From assembly GCA_024707075.1 (NCBI GenBank), contig JANQAK010000001.1:1634001-1698000 (forward strand): 64,000 nucleotides of DNA, in the 5' to 3' direction. Under the pieces are notes generated by a model. It did not search any database and was not told where the DNA came from. It was given only the letters and a program-made list of their open reading frames with translations. The translations under genes were made by a program, and so were the position numbers. This document shows, piece after piece, positions 38,986-49,018 of this stretch. Numbering within the stretch: position 1 is the first letter of the stretch; every line of letters starts with the position of its first letter. The DNA is from Afipia sp. Lineage in GTDB: Bacteria > Pseudomonadota > Alphaproteobacteria > Rhizobiales > Xanthobacteraceae.

Positions 38986-39163
38986 GAGGGTTCTCGGATA
39001 CTTTGGGCAGCTTCGCAGGGAGCGGGGCTGCGAACAACGCCCGTCACGCCCGGAATAAGCCCTGTGGCGACCGTAGCCAAGGGTTTCCCCGGAAGGCAAT
39101 AACGGGCGGAACATGCCTGCGCCGCGCGCTTGCTTTCCGGCGCTTTTGGCCCCAAATAGGGAT
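38986..39163. promoter_or_regulatory. Divergent region HIT gene / SRP RNA
   Basis: About 180 bases without a gene between the divergent HIT gene and ffs. It must hold the ffs promoter; I could not assign exact boxes. Confidence 0.4.
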
Positions 39164-39259
39164 CGGGAGATTGGCGGTGGACGAGCCACTCGCCAACCGG
39201 GTCAGGTCCGGAAGGAAGCAGCCCTAACGAGGTCCGGATCGGGTCGCTCGTCAGTCTCC
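39164..39259 (+). ncRNA. ffs: Signal recognition particle RNA (4.5S)
   Basis: The invariant SRP core GGTCAGGTCCGGAAGGAAGC is at 39199-39218, with the asymmetric loop partner AACGAGGTCCGGATCGG after it. Outer pairings support the ends: GGAGA (39165-39169) with TCTCC (39254-39258), and GACGAG (39179-39184) with CTCGTC (39246-39251). It binds Ffh and targets nascent membrane proteins. It lies about 90 bases upstream of dnaX, the usual placement in this clade. End positions are good to a few bases. Confidence 0.92.
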
Positions 39260-39263
39260 TACT

Positions 39264-39289
39264 TCGCCTTTTCGTGCGCTCGAAAAGGC
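39264..39289 (+). terminator. Stem-loop after ffs
   Basis: A perfect 10-bp stem CGCCTTTTCG / CGAAAAGGCG with loop TGCGCT lies 4 bases after ffs. There is no clear T run, so it may process or protect the RNA end rather than terminate. Confidence 0.55.
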
Positions 39290-39349
39290 GCAATGCGTGC
39301 GCCGCGCGCTCTCCGCAATACGCTAGATGAGACAATCGCGGATCGCTTG

Positions 39350-41209
39350 ATGACCGATGCTGACATTCACGGCACGACCCCGAGCGACGAGCCCGGTCTC
39401 GCTCTCGGCGGGGCGCCTGCCGCTTCGGCATCCGGTTCCGGCTATCGCGTGCTCGCGCGCAAATACCGTCCCTCGACCTTCGACGATCTGATCGGCCAGG
39501 AAGCGATGGTCCGCACCATCTCGAATTCGTTCGAGACGGGGCGTGTGCCGCAGGCATGGATTCTCACCGGCGTGCGCGGCGTCGGCAAGACCACCACCGC
39601 GCGCATTCTCGCCCGGGCCCTGAACTACGAACTGCCGGACGGATCGGTGAAGGGACCGACCATCCACATGCCGATGATGGGCGTGCACTGCCAGGCGATC
39701 ATGGAAAGCCGGCACATCGACATTCTGGAAATGGACGCGGCGTCGCATACCGGCATCGACGACGTGCGCCAGATCACCGACGGCGTGCGCTACGCGCCTT
39801 CGAGTGCAAGGTACAAGGTCTATATCATCGACGAGGTTCACATGCTCTCGGAGAAGGCGTTCAACGCCTTCCTGAAGACGCTGGAAGAACCGCCCGAGCA
39901 CGCCAAGTTCGTGTTCGCCACCACTGAAATCCGCAAGGTTCCAGTCACGGTGCTGTCGCGCTGCCAGCGTTTCGATCTCAAGCGCGTCGATGCCGACGTG
40001 CTGATGGCGCATCTGGCGAATATCTCCGGCAAGGAAGGCGTGAACGCCGAACCCGAAGCGCTGGGATTGATCGCACGCGCCGCCGAAGGCTCGGTGCGCG
40101 ACTCGCTCTCCCTGCTCGATCAGGCGATTGCCCATGCGGCGGGCACGATCCGCGCCGAGGACGTGCGGCAGATGCTGGGCCTCGCCGACCGCAGCCGCGT
40201 CATCGACCTGTTCGCCTCGCTCGCCAGCGGCGACATCGGAGCGGCGTTCAAGGAGTTTCGCGACCAGTATGACACCGGCGCCGATCCGGTGGTGGTGCTC
40301 AGCGATCTCGCCGAATTCGTGAACTTCGTCACCCGTGTGAAAGTCGTGCCGGCGATGGCGGACAATCTGGCGCTGGGCGAGACCGAGCGCACGCGCGGAC
40401 GCGATTTCGCGGCCAAGCTGTCGATGCGGGTGCTGTCGCGGATGTGGCAGATGCTGCTCAAGGGCATCGCCGAAGTGCAGTCCGCGACGCGGCCGCAGGC
40501 GGCTGCCGAAATGGTGCTGGTGCGGATTGCCTATGTGGCTGACCTGCCGACGCCGGATGAAGCCATCAGGATGATCGATCAGGGCGGCGGTGCGTCGCCT
40601 GCGCTTGGCGGCAACGGCGGCGGCAATGGCGTGCCGCGCGGTACCTCCGCGATGCTGTCGTCCGGTGGCGATGACGGTTCGCAGTTGCGCGCGGTGGCGT
40701 CGACGCGAGCCGGTGGTGAGTCCGCGATGCGCCCGCAGATGAGCGTGCCTGCGCCGGCGCCGGTCGAAGCCACGCCCGCACGGCGGCTGAACACGTTTGC
40801 CGAACTCGTGGCGCTGGCCGGCGAGAAGCGCGATCTGCAAATCAAGGCCGCGCTGGAAGCGGATGTGCGCCTTGTGCGCATCGAAGACGGCAAGCTCGAG
40901 GTGTCGCTGGAGCGCAGCGCCGCGCGCTCGATGATCAACGATCTGTCGCGCAAGCTCGAACAGTGGACCGGCCGGCGCTGGACCGTGATCGTCTCCAACG
41001 AAGCCGGCGAGCCGACGCTGCGCGCGCAGGCGCAGGCGGCGAAGGAAAAGCTGACCGACGGCGTGCACGCCGATCCTCGCGTCCAGGCGGTGATGTCGCG
41101 CTTTCCCGGCGCTCAGGTGGTGGACGTGCGGCGCATCGCCCCGGATACGGCATCCGGCGCGGACGATGCTGGACCGGTTGCCGCGGCTGAAGAAGACGAC
41201 GATCTTTAA
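39350..41209 (+). CDS. dnaX: DNA polymerase III subunits gamma/tau
   Basis: A 619-residue clamp-loader ATPase. The Walker A motif is GVRGVGKTT (74-82) and the Walker B motif is IIDEVHMLS (DEVH at 161-164). [24 protein letters not shown] is the sensor 1/arginine-finger region. The C-terminal tau part (from about residue 400) is Ala/Gly/Pro-rich then has a domain ending DDDL that would bind polymerase alpha/DnaB. The ORF begins at 39113, but that would overlap ffs, so the ATG at 39350 ([11 protein letters not shown]) is chosen. It is the first gene of dnaX-ybaB-recR. Confidence 0.95.
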   Translation: MTDADIHGTTPSDEPGLALGGAPAASASGSGYRVLARKYRPSTFDDLIGQEAMVRTISNSFETGRVPQAWILTGVRGVGKTTTARILARALNYELPDGSVKGPTIHMPMMGVHCQAIMESRHIDILEMDAASHTGIDDVRQITDGVRYAPSSARYKVYIIDEVHMLSEKAFNAFLKTLEEPPEHAKFVFATTEIRKVPVTVLSRCQRFDLKRVDADVLMAHLANISGKEGVNAEPEALGLIARAAEGSVRDSLSLLDQAIAHAAGTIRAEDVRQMLGLADRSRVIDLFASLASGDIGAAFKEFRDQYDTGADPVVVLSDLAEFVNFVTRVKVVPAMADNLALGETERTRGRDFAAKLSMRVLSRMWQMLLKGIAEVQSATRPQAAAEMVLVRIAYVADLPTPDEAIRMIDQGGGASPALGGNGGGNGVPRGTSAMLSSGGDDGSQLRAVASTRAGGESAMRPQMSVPAPAPVEATPARRLNTFAELVALAGEKRDLQIKAALEADVRLVRIEDGKLEVSLERSAARSMINDLSRKLEQWTGRRWTVIVSNEAGEPTLRAQAQAAKEKLTDGVHADPRVQAVMSRFPGAQVVDVRRIAPDTASGADDAGPVAAAEEDDDL

Positions 41210-41232
41210 CTCAATTCGACAAGGGACCGTTC

Positions 41233-41553
41233 ATGGCTGACTTTCTCGGCATGATGAAAAAGGCGGCGGAGCTTCAGTCCAAAATGAAGGCGTTGCAGGA
41301 CGAACTCGACACCGTCGAGGTCGAGGGCCTGTCCGGCGGCGGCCTCGTCACCGTACGCATGACCGCCAAGGGCGAGGTCAAGGCGGTGAAGATCGATCCG
41401 TCCCTGATCAAGGCCGACGAGGGCGGAATTCTCGAAGACCTGCTGGTGACCGCGCATAACGACGCGCGCCGCAAGGCCGAAGCCGCGATGCAGGAAAAGA
41501 TGCAGGCGCTGACCGGCGGCCTCGGCCTGCCGCCGGGACTGGGTTTCGGCTAG
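41233..41553 (+). CDS. YbaB/EbfC nucleoid-associated protein
   Basis: A 106-residue DNA-binding protein. It starts [32 protein letters not shown], with [19 protein letters not shown] and [20 protein letters not shown] later; this matches YbaB/EbfC, which forms homodimers that coat DNA. It lies 23 bases after dnaX and 37 before recR, the conserved dnaX-ybaB-recR operon. A GGGACC sequence lies upstream of the ATG. Confidence 0.95.
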   Translation: MADFLGMMKKAAELQSKMKALQDELDTVEVEGLSGGGLVTVRMTAKGEVKAVKIDPSLIKADEGGILEDLLVTAHNDARRKAEAAMQEKMQALTGGLGLPPGLGFG

Positions 41554-41590
41554 AGACTTGATGCGTCTTCTCAAGATGAAAATGCCCTGA

Positions 41591-42196
41591 ATGGTCTCGT
41601 CCGTCGCCGGTCCCGAAATCGAACGTCTGATCCAGTTGCTGGCGCGGCTGCCCGGCCTCGGTCCGCGCTCGGCGCGCCGTGCCGCGCTGCACCTGATCAA
41701 GAAGCGTGAAGCGCTGATGACGCCGCTGTCGTCGGCGTTACAGGTGGCGATCGAGAAGATCCAGGTGTGCAACACCTGCGGCAATATCGACACGCAGAAT
41801 CCCTGCACCGTGTGCACCGACACGCGGCGCGATCCGTCGATCATCGTGGTGGTGGCGGACGTGGCCGATCTGTGGGCGCTGGAGCGCGCCCATGCCACCA
41901 ACGGTTTCTACCATGTGCTCGGCGCGACGCTATCGCCGCTCGATGGGGTCGGTCCGCAGGATCTCACCATCGATGCGCTGGTCCAGCGCGCACACGATCC
42001 GCGCGTCACCGAAATCATCCTGGCGCTGAATGCGACGGTCGATGGCCAGACCACCGCGCATTACATCACCGACTTGTTACAGGATGCCAACGTCAAGGTC
42101 ACACGGCTGGCACACGGCGTGCCGGTGGGTGGGGAGCTTGACTATCTCGACGAAGGAACGCTATCGGCTGCCATGCGGCAGCGGACGCTGTTCTGA
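41591..42196 (+). CDS. recR: Recombination mediator RecR
   Basis: A 201-residue protein that works with RecO and RecF in recombinational repair. The helix-hairpin-helix is [23 protein letters not shown]. The zinc finger has Cys60, 63, 72 and 75 (CNTCG...CTVC). The TOPRIM domain has [13 protein letters not shown] and GVGPQDLTI, with [17 protein letters not shown] at the C-terminus. Length is normal. It ends the dnaX-ybaB-recR operon. Confidence 0.96.
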   Translation: MVSSVAGPEIERLIQLLARLPGLGPRSARRAALHLIKKREALMTPLSSALQVAIEKIQVCNTCGNIDTQNPCTVCTDTRRDPSIIVVVADVADLWALERAHATNGFYHVLGATLSPLDGVGPQDLTIDALVQRAHDPRVTEIILALNATVDGQTTAHYITDLLQDANVKVTRLAHGVPVGGELDYLDEGTLSAAMRQRTLF

Positions 42197-42218
42197 CATT
42201 CACTGAAATGGAAACCGC

Positions 42219-42647
42219 ATGATCTCGCGTCGATTGAAGTCCGCGCTGACGAAGTCCGCCGTGATTTTCGTTACCGGATGTTGTCTCGCGTCCCTGCTGC
42301 CGTTCGGCGCGGTCGCGCAGCAGAAGAAGGCGAAGCCGATCACAAATGGCGGGGTGTTATCGGGAGAACTGACCGCACTGCGGTCCGGGCCGAAGAAGAA
42401 GCGCGTCATCACCTACCAACTGACCAGCGAGCCGCGCCAGCTTCCGCCGCCGTCGGGTCTGTGCAATCTCGAAACCGGGCCGGAGACGTTCCAGATCGTC
42501 GCCAACAGCGATGCGGAGGCGGCGGCCTTGAAGCCCTATATCGGCAAGAGCGTGGCGCTGAAGGCCGATGAACTGTCCTGCGCGCAGGCGGCTGGACAGT
42601 TCAGCGATGCCATCGTCACGAAGTGGAGCGTGGTGACGAAGCATTGA
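42219..42647 (+). CDS. Exported hypothetical protein
   Basis: A 142-residue protein with a signal peptide (about 1-33, ending FGAVA). The mature part has two cysteine positions (GLCNLET, ELSCAQA) spaced about 45 residues apart, which could form a disulfide. TFQIVANSDAEAAALKPYIGKSVALKADELSC may be a small beta domain. I do not recognise the family. It follows recR by 22 bases on the same strand, so it may be read with it. Confidence 0.65.
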   Translation: MISRRLKSALTKSAVIFVTGCCLASLLPFGAVAQQKKAKPITNGGVLSGELTALRSGPKKKRVITYQLTSEPRQLPPPSGLCNLETGPETFQIVANSDAEAAALKPYIGKSVALKADELSCAQAAGQFSDAIVTKWSVVTKH

Positions 42648-42684
42648 GGCGTCGGTGCACAATGTCTGCGCCAATGTTATGAGT

Positions 42685-42766
42685 GTCATTGTCGGGCTTG
42701 ACCCGGTAATCCATCTTCTGAAAAGATTCTTTGTAGATGGATGCGCGGATCAAGTCCGCGCATGAC
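42685..42766. repeat. Palindromic repeat (CATGCGCGG/GTCATTGTCGGG family)
   Basis: GTCATTGTCGGGCTTGACCCGG faces CCGCGCATGAC; the inner parts ATCCATC and GATGGAT pair. This is a variant of the family at 32941-33030. Confidence 0.75.
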
Positions 42767-42793
42767 GATCCCTAAAGTTGCATACTTCCGCAG

Positions 42794-44152
42794 TCACTCG
42801 GCCTTCCTCAGCGTTTCAAAATGTCCGCGTCGTTGCAGCCACGCCAGCAGGATCAGGCTCGGCACCGCGACCAGCACGCTGAGCGCAAAGAACAATGGCC
42901 AGCCGGTGGCCTGCGCGACATAGCCTGCGCCTGCCGACAGATATGTTCGACCCACGGCGGAGAGCGCGGCCAGCAGCGCATACTGGGTTGCGGTATGCAG
43001 CGGGCTCTGGCACAGCGACGAGAGATAGGCGACGAAGATTACCGTGCCGATCGCGCTGGTGAAATTCTCCACCGTGATCGCCAGCGCCAGCGCCCATTGA
43101 TTCAGCCCGACGAAGGCGAGCCACGCGAAGGAGAGATTCGAGACGGCCTGCAAGATGCCGCCGACCCACAGACAGGCTTCGAGCGACCACGCGCGCGCCA
43201 GAAATCCGCCGGCAAATCCGCCGACCAGAGTCGCGGCCAGGCCGACGCCCTTGACGATCGCCGCATAGTCGTTGCGCGTGAATCCGAGATCGATCACGAA
43301 CGGCGCAGTCATGGTCCCGGAAAACGAGTCGGTGAACTTGAACAGCACCACGAAGGCGAGCACCGCCCAGACGTCCTTGCGGGTGAGAAACTCGGTGAAG
43401 GCGCCGACCGCGGCGGTCGTGACGCGCGTCATTGCGCTGTCGCCGCTGGTGGCTTCCTCGGCGCGGCGCGATTGCTCCGGCTCGGTGGCGGCAAGCGCCG
43501 CGATCATGCCGGTCAGCACCATGCCCGCCATGGCGGCATAGCCCCACATCCATGCGGATGATTTTGCGAAACCGGTCGCCTCGAAGCCGCTGACCAGAAA
43601 CAGCGCGCCCGCCGTCGAGATCAGCATGCCGACGCGATAGGCGGCGACATAGGACGCCATGCCGGCGGCCTGTTCGCTTTCCGGCAGGCTCTCGACGCGG
43701 AAGGCATCGACCACAGTGTCCTGCGTCGCCGAGGCGGACGCCACCAGCAACGCGCCGAGCGCCACATAGAACGGCGACTTCGCCGGATCGGTCAGCGCCA
43801 GCAACAGGATTGCGGCGATCAGCAGCAGTTGCGCGAACACCAGCCAGCCGCGCCGCCGGCCGAGCAGTTTCGACAGCAATGGCACATGCAGCGCATCGAT
43901 CAGCGGCGCCCAGAGAAATTTCAGCGTGTAAGGCGTTCCAACCAGTGCGAACAGGCCGATGGTGCCGAGGTCGACGCCGGACTCGCGCATCCACACCAGC
44001 AGTGTCGAGCCGGACAACGCGAGCGGCAGCCCCGAGGAGAAGCCGAGGAACAGCACGATCAGCACGCGCGGTTGCAGGTACACCGCCATCGCTTCGCGCC
44101 ATGTGACGCGAGGGCTAGCTTCAGATGACTTGACGATCTCGGGCGCTGTCAT
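42794..44152 (-). CDS. ampG: AmpG-like muropeptide transporter (MFS)
   Basis: A 452-residue MFS permease with 12-14 hydrophobic segments. LFLGFSSGLPLALSGSTLLVWMRESGVDLGTIGLFALVGTPYTLKFLWAPLIDA is split over the AmpG signature, and ASASATQDTVVDAFRVE is the conserved middle motif. It imports GlcNAc-anhydroMurNAc peptides from the periplasm for cell-wall recycling; in some species it signals to AmpR. It is a single gene between two palindromic repeats. Confidence 0.9.
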   Translation of the reverse strand: MTAPEIVKSSEASPRVTWREAMAVYLQPRVLIVLFLGFSSGLPLALSGSTLLVWMRESGVDLGTIGLFALVGTPYTLKFLWAPLIDALHVPLLSKLLGRRRGWLVFAQLLLIAAILLLALTDPAKSPFYVALGALLVASASATQDTVVDAFRVESLPESEQAAGMASYVAAYRVGMLISTAGALFLVSGFEATGFAKSSAWMWGYAAMAGMVLTGMIAALAATEPEQSRRAEEATSGDSAMTRVTTAAVGAFTEFLTRKDVWAVLAFVVLFKFTDSFSGTMTAPFVIDLGFTRNDYAAIVKGVGLAATLVGGFAGGFLARAWSLEACLWVGGILQAVSNLSFAWLAFVGLNQWALALAITVENFTSAIGTVIFVAYLSSLCQSPLHTATQYALLAALSAVGRTYLSAGAGYVAQATGWPLFFALSVLVAVPSLILLAWLQRRGHFETLRKAE

Positions 44153-44180
44153 GAACAGGTGTTAGCAGATTCGTGTGACT

Positions 44181-44300
44181 TCTCCCTCTCCCCGTTCTTA
44201 CGGGGAGAGGGTTGGGGTGAGGGCCAGTCAGCGAGCTGCCCCTCACCCGAAGTCTTCGCGATACTCAGACTTCGACCTCTCCCCGTTTACGGGGAGAGGT
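44181..44300. repeat. Palindromic repeat (CTCTCCCC family)
   Basis: TCTCCCTCTCCCCGTTCTTACGGGGAGAGGG is followed after a spacer by CCTCTCCCCGTTTACGGGGAGAGG. It lies between ampG and rmuC. Confidence 0.85.
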
Positions 44301-44337
44301 AAAAAGCACCAAGCGCAGCGGAAGATTGCGGACGAAA

Positions 44338-45552
44338 TTACTCCCCTGCCTGCAACTTGCGGGACAATTGCGCCGGAAACAGGTCGCTGCCGGTGGGGGC
44401 GATGACGCGTGGCGCGTCGGCCGGTTCGCCCGATGTGCTGAAATCCAGCTCTTCGATCCGCCCCGCGCGCTTCTCGATCTTGTCGGCGGAAATCAGGATC
44501 TGCCGCACGTCCTCGTTCACATTGCCGAAATCCTTTTGCAGCTTCAGCACGCGCTCGCGCAGCCGGGCGAGATCGTCCGACATGCTGATGACCTCGGTGC
44601 GGATCTGGTCGGCGGCGTCGCGCATCCGCGCGTCCTTCAGGATCTGCTGCATCACCTGGATCGCGAGCATCAAGAGCGACGGCGAGACCAGCACCACGCG
44701 GGCGCGATAGGCCTTCTGAATCACGTCGTCGAAGCCGTCGTGGATTTCCGCATAGACCGACTCCGACGGCACGAACATCAGAGCAGTGTCCTGCGTCTCG
44801 CCGGGGATCAGGTATTTGTCGGCAATGTCGGTGACGTGCTTCATCACGTCCTGCCGCAGCCGCTGGGTGGCGTACTTCTTCTCTTCGTCGCTGCGCGCGT
44901 CGCGCAGCGCGGTGACGGCCTCCAGCGGGAATTTCGCGTCGATGCACAGCGGCCGCTGGTCGGGCAGGAACACCACGCAGTCCGGCCGCTTGCCGGTGGA
45001 AAGCGTATGCTGGAATGCGTAGGAGCCCTTCGGCATGCCGTCCTGCACGATGGCTTCCATCCGCGCCTGGCCGAACGCGCCGCGCGACTGCTTGTTGGCG
45101 AGCACGTCGCGCAGTGTCGTCACCTGCGACGTCAGGTCGGTGAGATTCTTGTGGGCGTTGTCGATGATGCCGAGGCGCTCGTGCAGCGCGCTCAGGCTCG
45201 CCACCGTGCTGCGGGTGGTGTGCTCCATCGATTGCCCGACTTTTTGACTGACGGAATCGAGCCGCTCGTTGACGGCGCGCGACATCTCCGCCTGCCGGCC
45301 GACAAGCGCCTGGCCCATTTCGTGGACGCGGCCAGCCGCTTCGTTCTGGATGCGCAGCACTTCGCTGAGACGTTCTTCAAGTTCGTCGGCCCGCAACGCC
45401 TGCGCCATCGCGGCCTCGGCGCCCTTGCGGCCGGAGCGGGCAATTACAATGGCGATGGTCAACAGCAGCAGCAGCGCCAGCGCGCCGAAGGCGATGAGGG
45501 CGGCGCCGGCACGAACCGGCACATCGCCGACCATGAAAAGAATCTCGTTCAT
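44338..45552 (-). CDS. rmuC: DNA recombination protein RmuC
   Basis: A 404-residue protein. It has one N-terminal membrane segment (about 15-38), then a long coiled-coil region (about 45-150), then the RmuC nuclease-like domain: AFGQARMEAIVQDG, GKRPDCVVFLPDQRPLCIDAKFPLEAV and TALMFVPSESVYAEIHD. RmuC limits inversions at short inverted repeats. The ATG at 45552 begins the signal anchor; the ORF extends 44 codons upstream. It is divergent from def. Confidence 0.9.
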   Translation of the reverse strand: MNEILFMVGDVPVRAGAALIAFGALALLLLLTIAIVIARSGRKGAEAAMAQALRADELEERLSEVLRIQNEAAGRVHEMGQALVGRQAEMSRAVNERLDSVSQKVGQSMEHTTRSTVASLSALHERLGIIDNAHKNLTDLTSQVTTLRDVLANKQSRGAFGQARMEAIVQDGMPKGSYAFQHTLSTGKRPDCVVFLPDQRPLCIDAKFPLEAVTALRDARSDEEKKYATQRLRQDVMKHVTDIADKYLIPGETQDTALMFVPSESVYAEIHDGFDDVIQKAYRARVVLVSPSLLMLAIQVMQQILKDARMRDAADQIRTEVISMSDDLARLRERVLKLQKDFGNVNEDVRQILISADKIEKRAGRIEELDFSTSGEPADAPRVIAPTGSDLFPAQLSRKLQAGE

Positions 45553-45725
45553 GCCGCCCTTGTAACCCGATTCGCTGCCAAACGCGAACGAATGGGGAAC
45601 GTTTATGGTTAACAAACCCTTGATTTTAGGGGTTAATCGCGGGTTAACGGCGCTGGAAGGCGACCCAAGCGTTTGGCGCGACAAGAGGTTTGACCCCGGC
45701 GGGCGCGCCCATTACATCGCGCAGC

Positions 45726-46241
45726 ATGGCCATTCGCGACATCATCATCCTGCCGGACAAGCAGCTCCGGCTGATCTCCAAACCCGTTGAGACGATCACG
45801 TCGGACATCCGCGCGCTCGTGGACGATATGCTGGAGACCATGTACAAGGCGCCGGGCATCGGCCTCGCCGCGATCCAGGTCGCCCAGCCGGTGCGGCTGA
45901 TCACCATGGATCTGTCGAAGAAGGAAGGCGAGACCAATCCGCGGGTCTTCATCAATCCTGAGATTCTGTCGGTCTCGGAAGAGTTGTCGGTCTACGAGGA
46001 AGGCTGCCTGTCGATCCCGGAATACTATGAGGAGGTCGAGCGGCCGGCGCAGGTGCGCGTGCGCTTCATGGACATTCATGGAAAAGTGCATGAGGAGGAG
46101 GCCGAGGGGCTTTACGCCACCTGCATCCAGCACGAAATCGATCATCTCAATGGTGTGCTGTTCGTGGATTACCTGTCCAAGCTCAAGCGCGACCGCGTGA
46201 TGAAGAAATTCACCAAGGCCGCCAAGCTCGCGGCGAAATAA
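45726..46241 (+). CDS. def: Peptide deformylase
   Basis: A 171-residue metalloenzyme that removes the N-formyl group from new proteins. Motif 1 is GIGLAAIQV (44-52), motif 2 is EGCLSIP with Cys94, and motif 3 is QHEIDHL (His136, Glu137, His140). All three metal or catalytic motifs are intact. The ATG at 45726 ([15 protein letters not shown]) matches the family; the ORF start 12 codons upstream is not supported. It lies upstream of fmt on the same strand, separated by two palindromic repeats. Confidence 0.97.
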   Translation: MAIRDIIILPDKQLRLISKPVETITSDIRALVDDMLETMYKAPGIGLAAIQVAQPVRLITMDLSKKEGETNPRVFINPEILSVSEELSVYEEGCLSIPEYYEEVERPAQVRVRFMDIHGKVHEEEAEGLYATCIQHEIDHLNGVLFVDYLSKLKRDRVMKKFTKAAKLAAK

Positions 46242-46272
46242 TTTCGGGCGCTTGTGAGTATATTCTCGCCAC

Positions 46273-46304
46273 GTCATGCCCGCGCTTGTCGCGGGCATCC
46301 ACGT
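46273..46304. repeat. Palindromic repeat half (CGTCATGCCCGCG family)
   Basis: CGTCATGCCCGCGCTTGTCGCGGGCATCCACG is a hairpin; only one half of the longer element is present. Confidence 0.7.
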
Positions 46305-46350
46305 CTCGTTTTGGAAAATGCCATGGTGACAGCAACAAGGCACGATCTGC

Positions 46351-46450
46351 TCTCTCACCCCTTGCGGGGGAGAGGTGGAGAGGGGGGTATTTTCAACTCC
46401 CGTGCGTGTGGTTCACCCTCCTCCCGGACCCCTCCCGCAAGGGGGAGGGG
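46351..46450. repeat. Palindromic repeat (CTCTCCCC family, variant)
   Basis: CTCTCACCCCTTGCGGGGGAGAGG and CCCTCCCGCAAGGGGGAGGGG face each other with a CTCCCGTGCG spacer. It lies in the def-fmt gap. Confidence 0.8.
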
Positions 46451-46511
46451 ACGTTGGTGAGCCTGCGGAATTTATGTCGCAGGACTACATGCGAAATGAG
46501 CAGAGCCTTCC

Positions 46512-47444
46512 ATGCCGCTTCGTCTGATCTTCATGGGCACGCCGGAGTTCGCGGTGCCGACGCTGCTGGCGCTCGCGGACCACGGCCATGAGATCGTGGC
46601 GGTGTACACGCGCGAACCCAAACCTGCGAAGCGAGGTATGAAATTGCAGCCGACGCCGGTGGAGCAGGCAGCGCGGCAACTCGGCATTCCGGTGCTGACG
46701 CCAAAGACGTTGAGGACGCCGGAAGCAGAAGCGGAGTTCCGGTCGCAAAACGCCGATGCCGCTGTGATCGTCGCCTATGGCATGATCCTGCCGCAGAATA
46801 TTCTCGACGCCGTGCCGCTCGGCTGTTTCAACCTTCATGCGTCGCTGCTGCCGCGCTGGCGCGGCGCGGCCCCGATCAACCGCGCCATCATGGCGGGAGA
46901 CGCCGAGAGCGGCGTCATGGTGATGAAGATGGATGCCGGCCTCGACACCGGCGATGTGGCGATGGCGGAGCGGCTGCCGATCACAGACACGATGACCGCG
47001 AGCGACTTGCACGATGCCCTGGCGCCGCTCGGCGCCGACCTGATGGTACGGGCGATGGGCGCGCTGGCACGCCGCGGTTTGCAATTCACGAAGCAGAGCG
47101 AGCAGGGCGTCACCTACGCCGCAAAGATCGACAAGGCCGAGGCGCGGATCCACTGGACGAAATCCGCGCGGGAGGTGCTGCGCCATATCCATGGCCTGTC
47201 GCCGTTTCCCGGCGCGTGGTTCGAAGTCGTCCTCGACGGCGAGCCAGTGCGGATCAAGGCGTTGCGATGTGAGTTGGCAAAAGGCGCTGGCGCGGCAGGA
47301 GATTTGCTGGACAACAAACTCACGATTGCCTGCGGCGACGGCGCGATCCGCATTCTCGAATTGCAGCGCGCGGGCAAGCCGCCGATGAAGGCCGATGCTT
47401 TCCTCAACGGTACGCCGCTCAAGCCGCCGCTGCGGGTAAGTTGA
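46512..47444 (+). CDS. fmt: Methionyl-tRNA formyltransferase
   Basis: A 310-residue enzyme that formylates initiator Met-tRNA. It starts [18 protein letters not shown]; the catalytic region [25 protein letters not shown] has the conserved Asn, His and the S-L-L-P-x-x-R-G-x-x-P motif. The C-terminal domain (from about residue 205) has [26 protein letters not shown]. It is normally paired with def, as here. It precedes truA with about 130 bases between. Confidence 0.96.
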   Translation: MPLRLIFMGTPEFAVPTLLALADHGHEIVAVYTREPKPAKRGMKLQPTPVEQAARQLGIPVLTPKTLRTPEAEAEFRSQNADAAVIVAYGMILPQNILDAVPLGCFNLHASLLPRWRGAAPINRAIMAGDAESGVMVMKMDAGLDTGDVAMAERLPITDTMTASDLHDALAPLGADLMVRAMGALARRGLQFTKQSEQGVTYAAKIDKAEARIHWTKSAREVLRHIHGLSPFPGAWFEVVLDGEPVRIKALRCELAKGAGAAGDLLDNKLTIACGDGAIRILELQRAGKPPMKADAFLNGTPLKPPLRVS

Positions 47445-47468
47445 TGTTGATGTCGCAACATCCCCGAT

Positions 47469-47553
47469 CGTCATGCGTGGACGTGATCCGCGCATCCATC
47501 GAAAGAAGAATTTCCTCAAAGAGATGGATTGCCGGGTCAAGCCCGGCAATGAC
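47469..47553. repeat. Palindromic repeat (CGTCATG... family)
   Basis: GTCATGCGTGGACGTGATCCGCGCAT faces GGCAATGAC with inner CATCC and GGATG. It is a degraded relative of 32941-33030. It is read into an upstream extension of the truA ORF, which argues for the later start. Confidence 0.65.
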
Positions 47554-47577
47554 AGACCAGTGCAGGTGGCTGCTCTG

Positions 47578-48315
47578 ATGCCCCGCTACAAGCTCATCAT
47601 CGAATATGACGGCGCGCCGTTCTGCGGCTGGCAATATCAGGATAACGGCCCCTCGGTGCAGGGCGCGCTGGAAGCTGCCGTGAAGGCGATGACCGGCGAT
47701 AATGTGCGGGTCAACGGCGCAGGGCGCACCGATGCCGGCGTGCACGCGCTCGGACAAGTCGCGCATATCGATCTTGCGAAGGACTACAAAGCCGACCGAG
47801 TGCGCGATGCGCTGAACGCGCATATGCGGCCGCATCCGATCGGCGTGCTGTCGGCGGAGATCGTGCCGGAGACGTTCGACGCGCGCTTCTCCGCAACCAA
47901 ACGGCACTACATCTATCGCATCACCAATCGCCGCGCCAACCTGGCGTTGAATGCTGGCCACGTCTGGCGCGTCGCCCGCCCACTCGATGTGGCGGCCATG
48001 AACGAAGCCGCGCAGGTGCTGATTGGCAAGCACGATTTCACGACGTTCCGCGACACCGAATGCCAGGCGAAATCGCCGGAGAAGACGCTCGATACGCTCA
48101 ACGTCGCGCGCGACGGTGAAGACGTGAATATCACCACCTCGGCACGCTCGTTCCTGCACAGCCAGGTGCGCTCGATGGTCGGCTCGCTGGTGTGGGTGGG
48201 TCACGGCCGTTGGAATGCAGACGACATGCGCCGCGCGCTGGACGCCCGCGACCGCACCGCCTGCGGCCCGGTCGCGCCGCCGGACGGGCTTTATTTGGTG
48301 CGGGTGGAGTATTGA
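47578..48315 (+). CDS. truA: tRNA pseudouridine synthase A
   Basis: A 245-residue enzyme that makes pseudouridine at tRNA positions 38-40. The catalytic Asp52 is in [14 protein letters not shown]. It starts [37 protein letters not shown] and [11 protein letters not shown] are the conserved strands and helix. I chose the ATG at 47578 because the residues upstream are translated from a palindromic repeat. It follows fmt on the same strand. Confidence 0.95.
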   Translation: MPRYKLIIEYDGAPFCGWQYQDNGPSVQGALEAAVKAMTGDNVRVNGAGRTDAGVHALGQVAHIDLAKDYKADRVRDALNAHMRPHPIGVLSAEIVPETFDARFSATKRHYIYRITNRRANLALNAGHVWRVARPLDVAAMNEAAQVLIGKHDFTTFRDTECQAKSPEKTLDTLNVARDGEDVNITTSARSFLHSQVRSMVGSLVWVGHGRWNADDMRRALDARDRTACGPVAPPDGLYLVRVEY

Positions 48316-48324
48316 TCTTTCTTA

Positions 48325-48444
48325 CCTCTCCCCGTTTCACGGGGAGAGGTCGCGAGCAAAGCGAGCGGGTGAGGGGCAGAGGCAAGACACAGGGGATAAG
48401 CGCCCCTCACCCCGACCCTCTCCCCGCAAGGGCGGGGAGAGGGA
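48325..48444. repeat. Palindromic repeat (CTCTCCCC family)
   Basis: CCTCTCCCCGTTTCACGGGGAGAGG is followed by CCCTCACCCCGACCCTCTCCCCGC and GGCGGGGAGAGGG. It fills the gap between truA and the convergent nucleosidase gene. Confidence 0.85.
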
Positions 48445-48447
48445 GCA

Positions 48448-49008
48448 CTATCGCGAAATGTCCTTCAACACATCCCAGAACAGATCCTCGCCATTGGCGA
48501 CGTTCTCGTTCCAGTGATCGGCCGCGTTGTCGTCCGCTGCGTCGGTGATGAACTTGAATGCGCGCCACGGCACGCCATGGCGCTGGCAAACATGCGCAAT
48601 GGCGAACAATTCCATGTCGACGATATCGACGGCGTTTTCGACAAGCCACGGATCGGTCGCGGTGACGAAACTGTCGCCGGTGCCGCAGACCACGTGGCCG
48701 AAGCCGGATGACAGCCGGTCCAGTTCCGGCGAGAACGGCGTACGCCCGCGCGGCGCCAGCGGCATCGCCGCCATGTCGCGCTGGACCACGTCGGCGACTT
48801 CCACAAGACCGTTGTGAATGTGCGCGATCTTGCCTGCGGTGCCGTAGTTGACGATCAGCTTCGGTTGCAGCGCCATGACAGCCAGCGTCGCGATGCTTGC
48901 CGCATTCACCTTGCCGACGCCGGTATAGATCACCTCGACGCCGTCGGGCGCGCGCTCTTTCGTCAGTTCACTGTCGATGGCAGTGAGGACGATGATCTTT
49001 CCGCTCAT
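48448..49008 (-). CDS. Phosphorylase-superfamily nucleosidase (MTA/SAH type)
   Basis: A 186-residue protein. It starts MSGKIIVLTAIDSELTKERAP and has VEVIYTGVGKVNAASIATLAVMALQP, then ENAVDIVDMELFAIAHVCQRHGVPWRAFKFITDAADDN. VDMELFAIA is the ME(L) ribose-binding motif and FITDAADDN the purine-binding loop of MTA/SAH nucleosidases. It is short for the family (about 230), lacking part of the middle region, so the exact nucleoside is uncertain. The ATG at 49008 is 10 bases after the dapE stop, so it is likely co-transcribed with dapE. Confidence 0.8.
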   Translation of the reverse strand: MSGKIIVLTAIDSELTKERAPDGVEVIYTGVGKVNAASIATLAVMALQPKLIVNYGTAGKIAHIHNGLVEVADVVQRDMAAMPLAPRGRTPFSPELDRLSSGFGHVVCGTGDSFVTATDPWLVENAVDIVDMELFAIAHVCQRHGVPWRAFKFITDAADDNAADHWNENVANGEDLFWDVLKDISR

Positions 49009-49018
49009 AACGGGAAAC

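Noticed and set aside
39113-39349. dnaX starting at 39113
   Set aside because: This would translate through the SRP RNA gene; the ATG at 39350 begins a family-like N-terminus.
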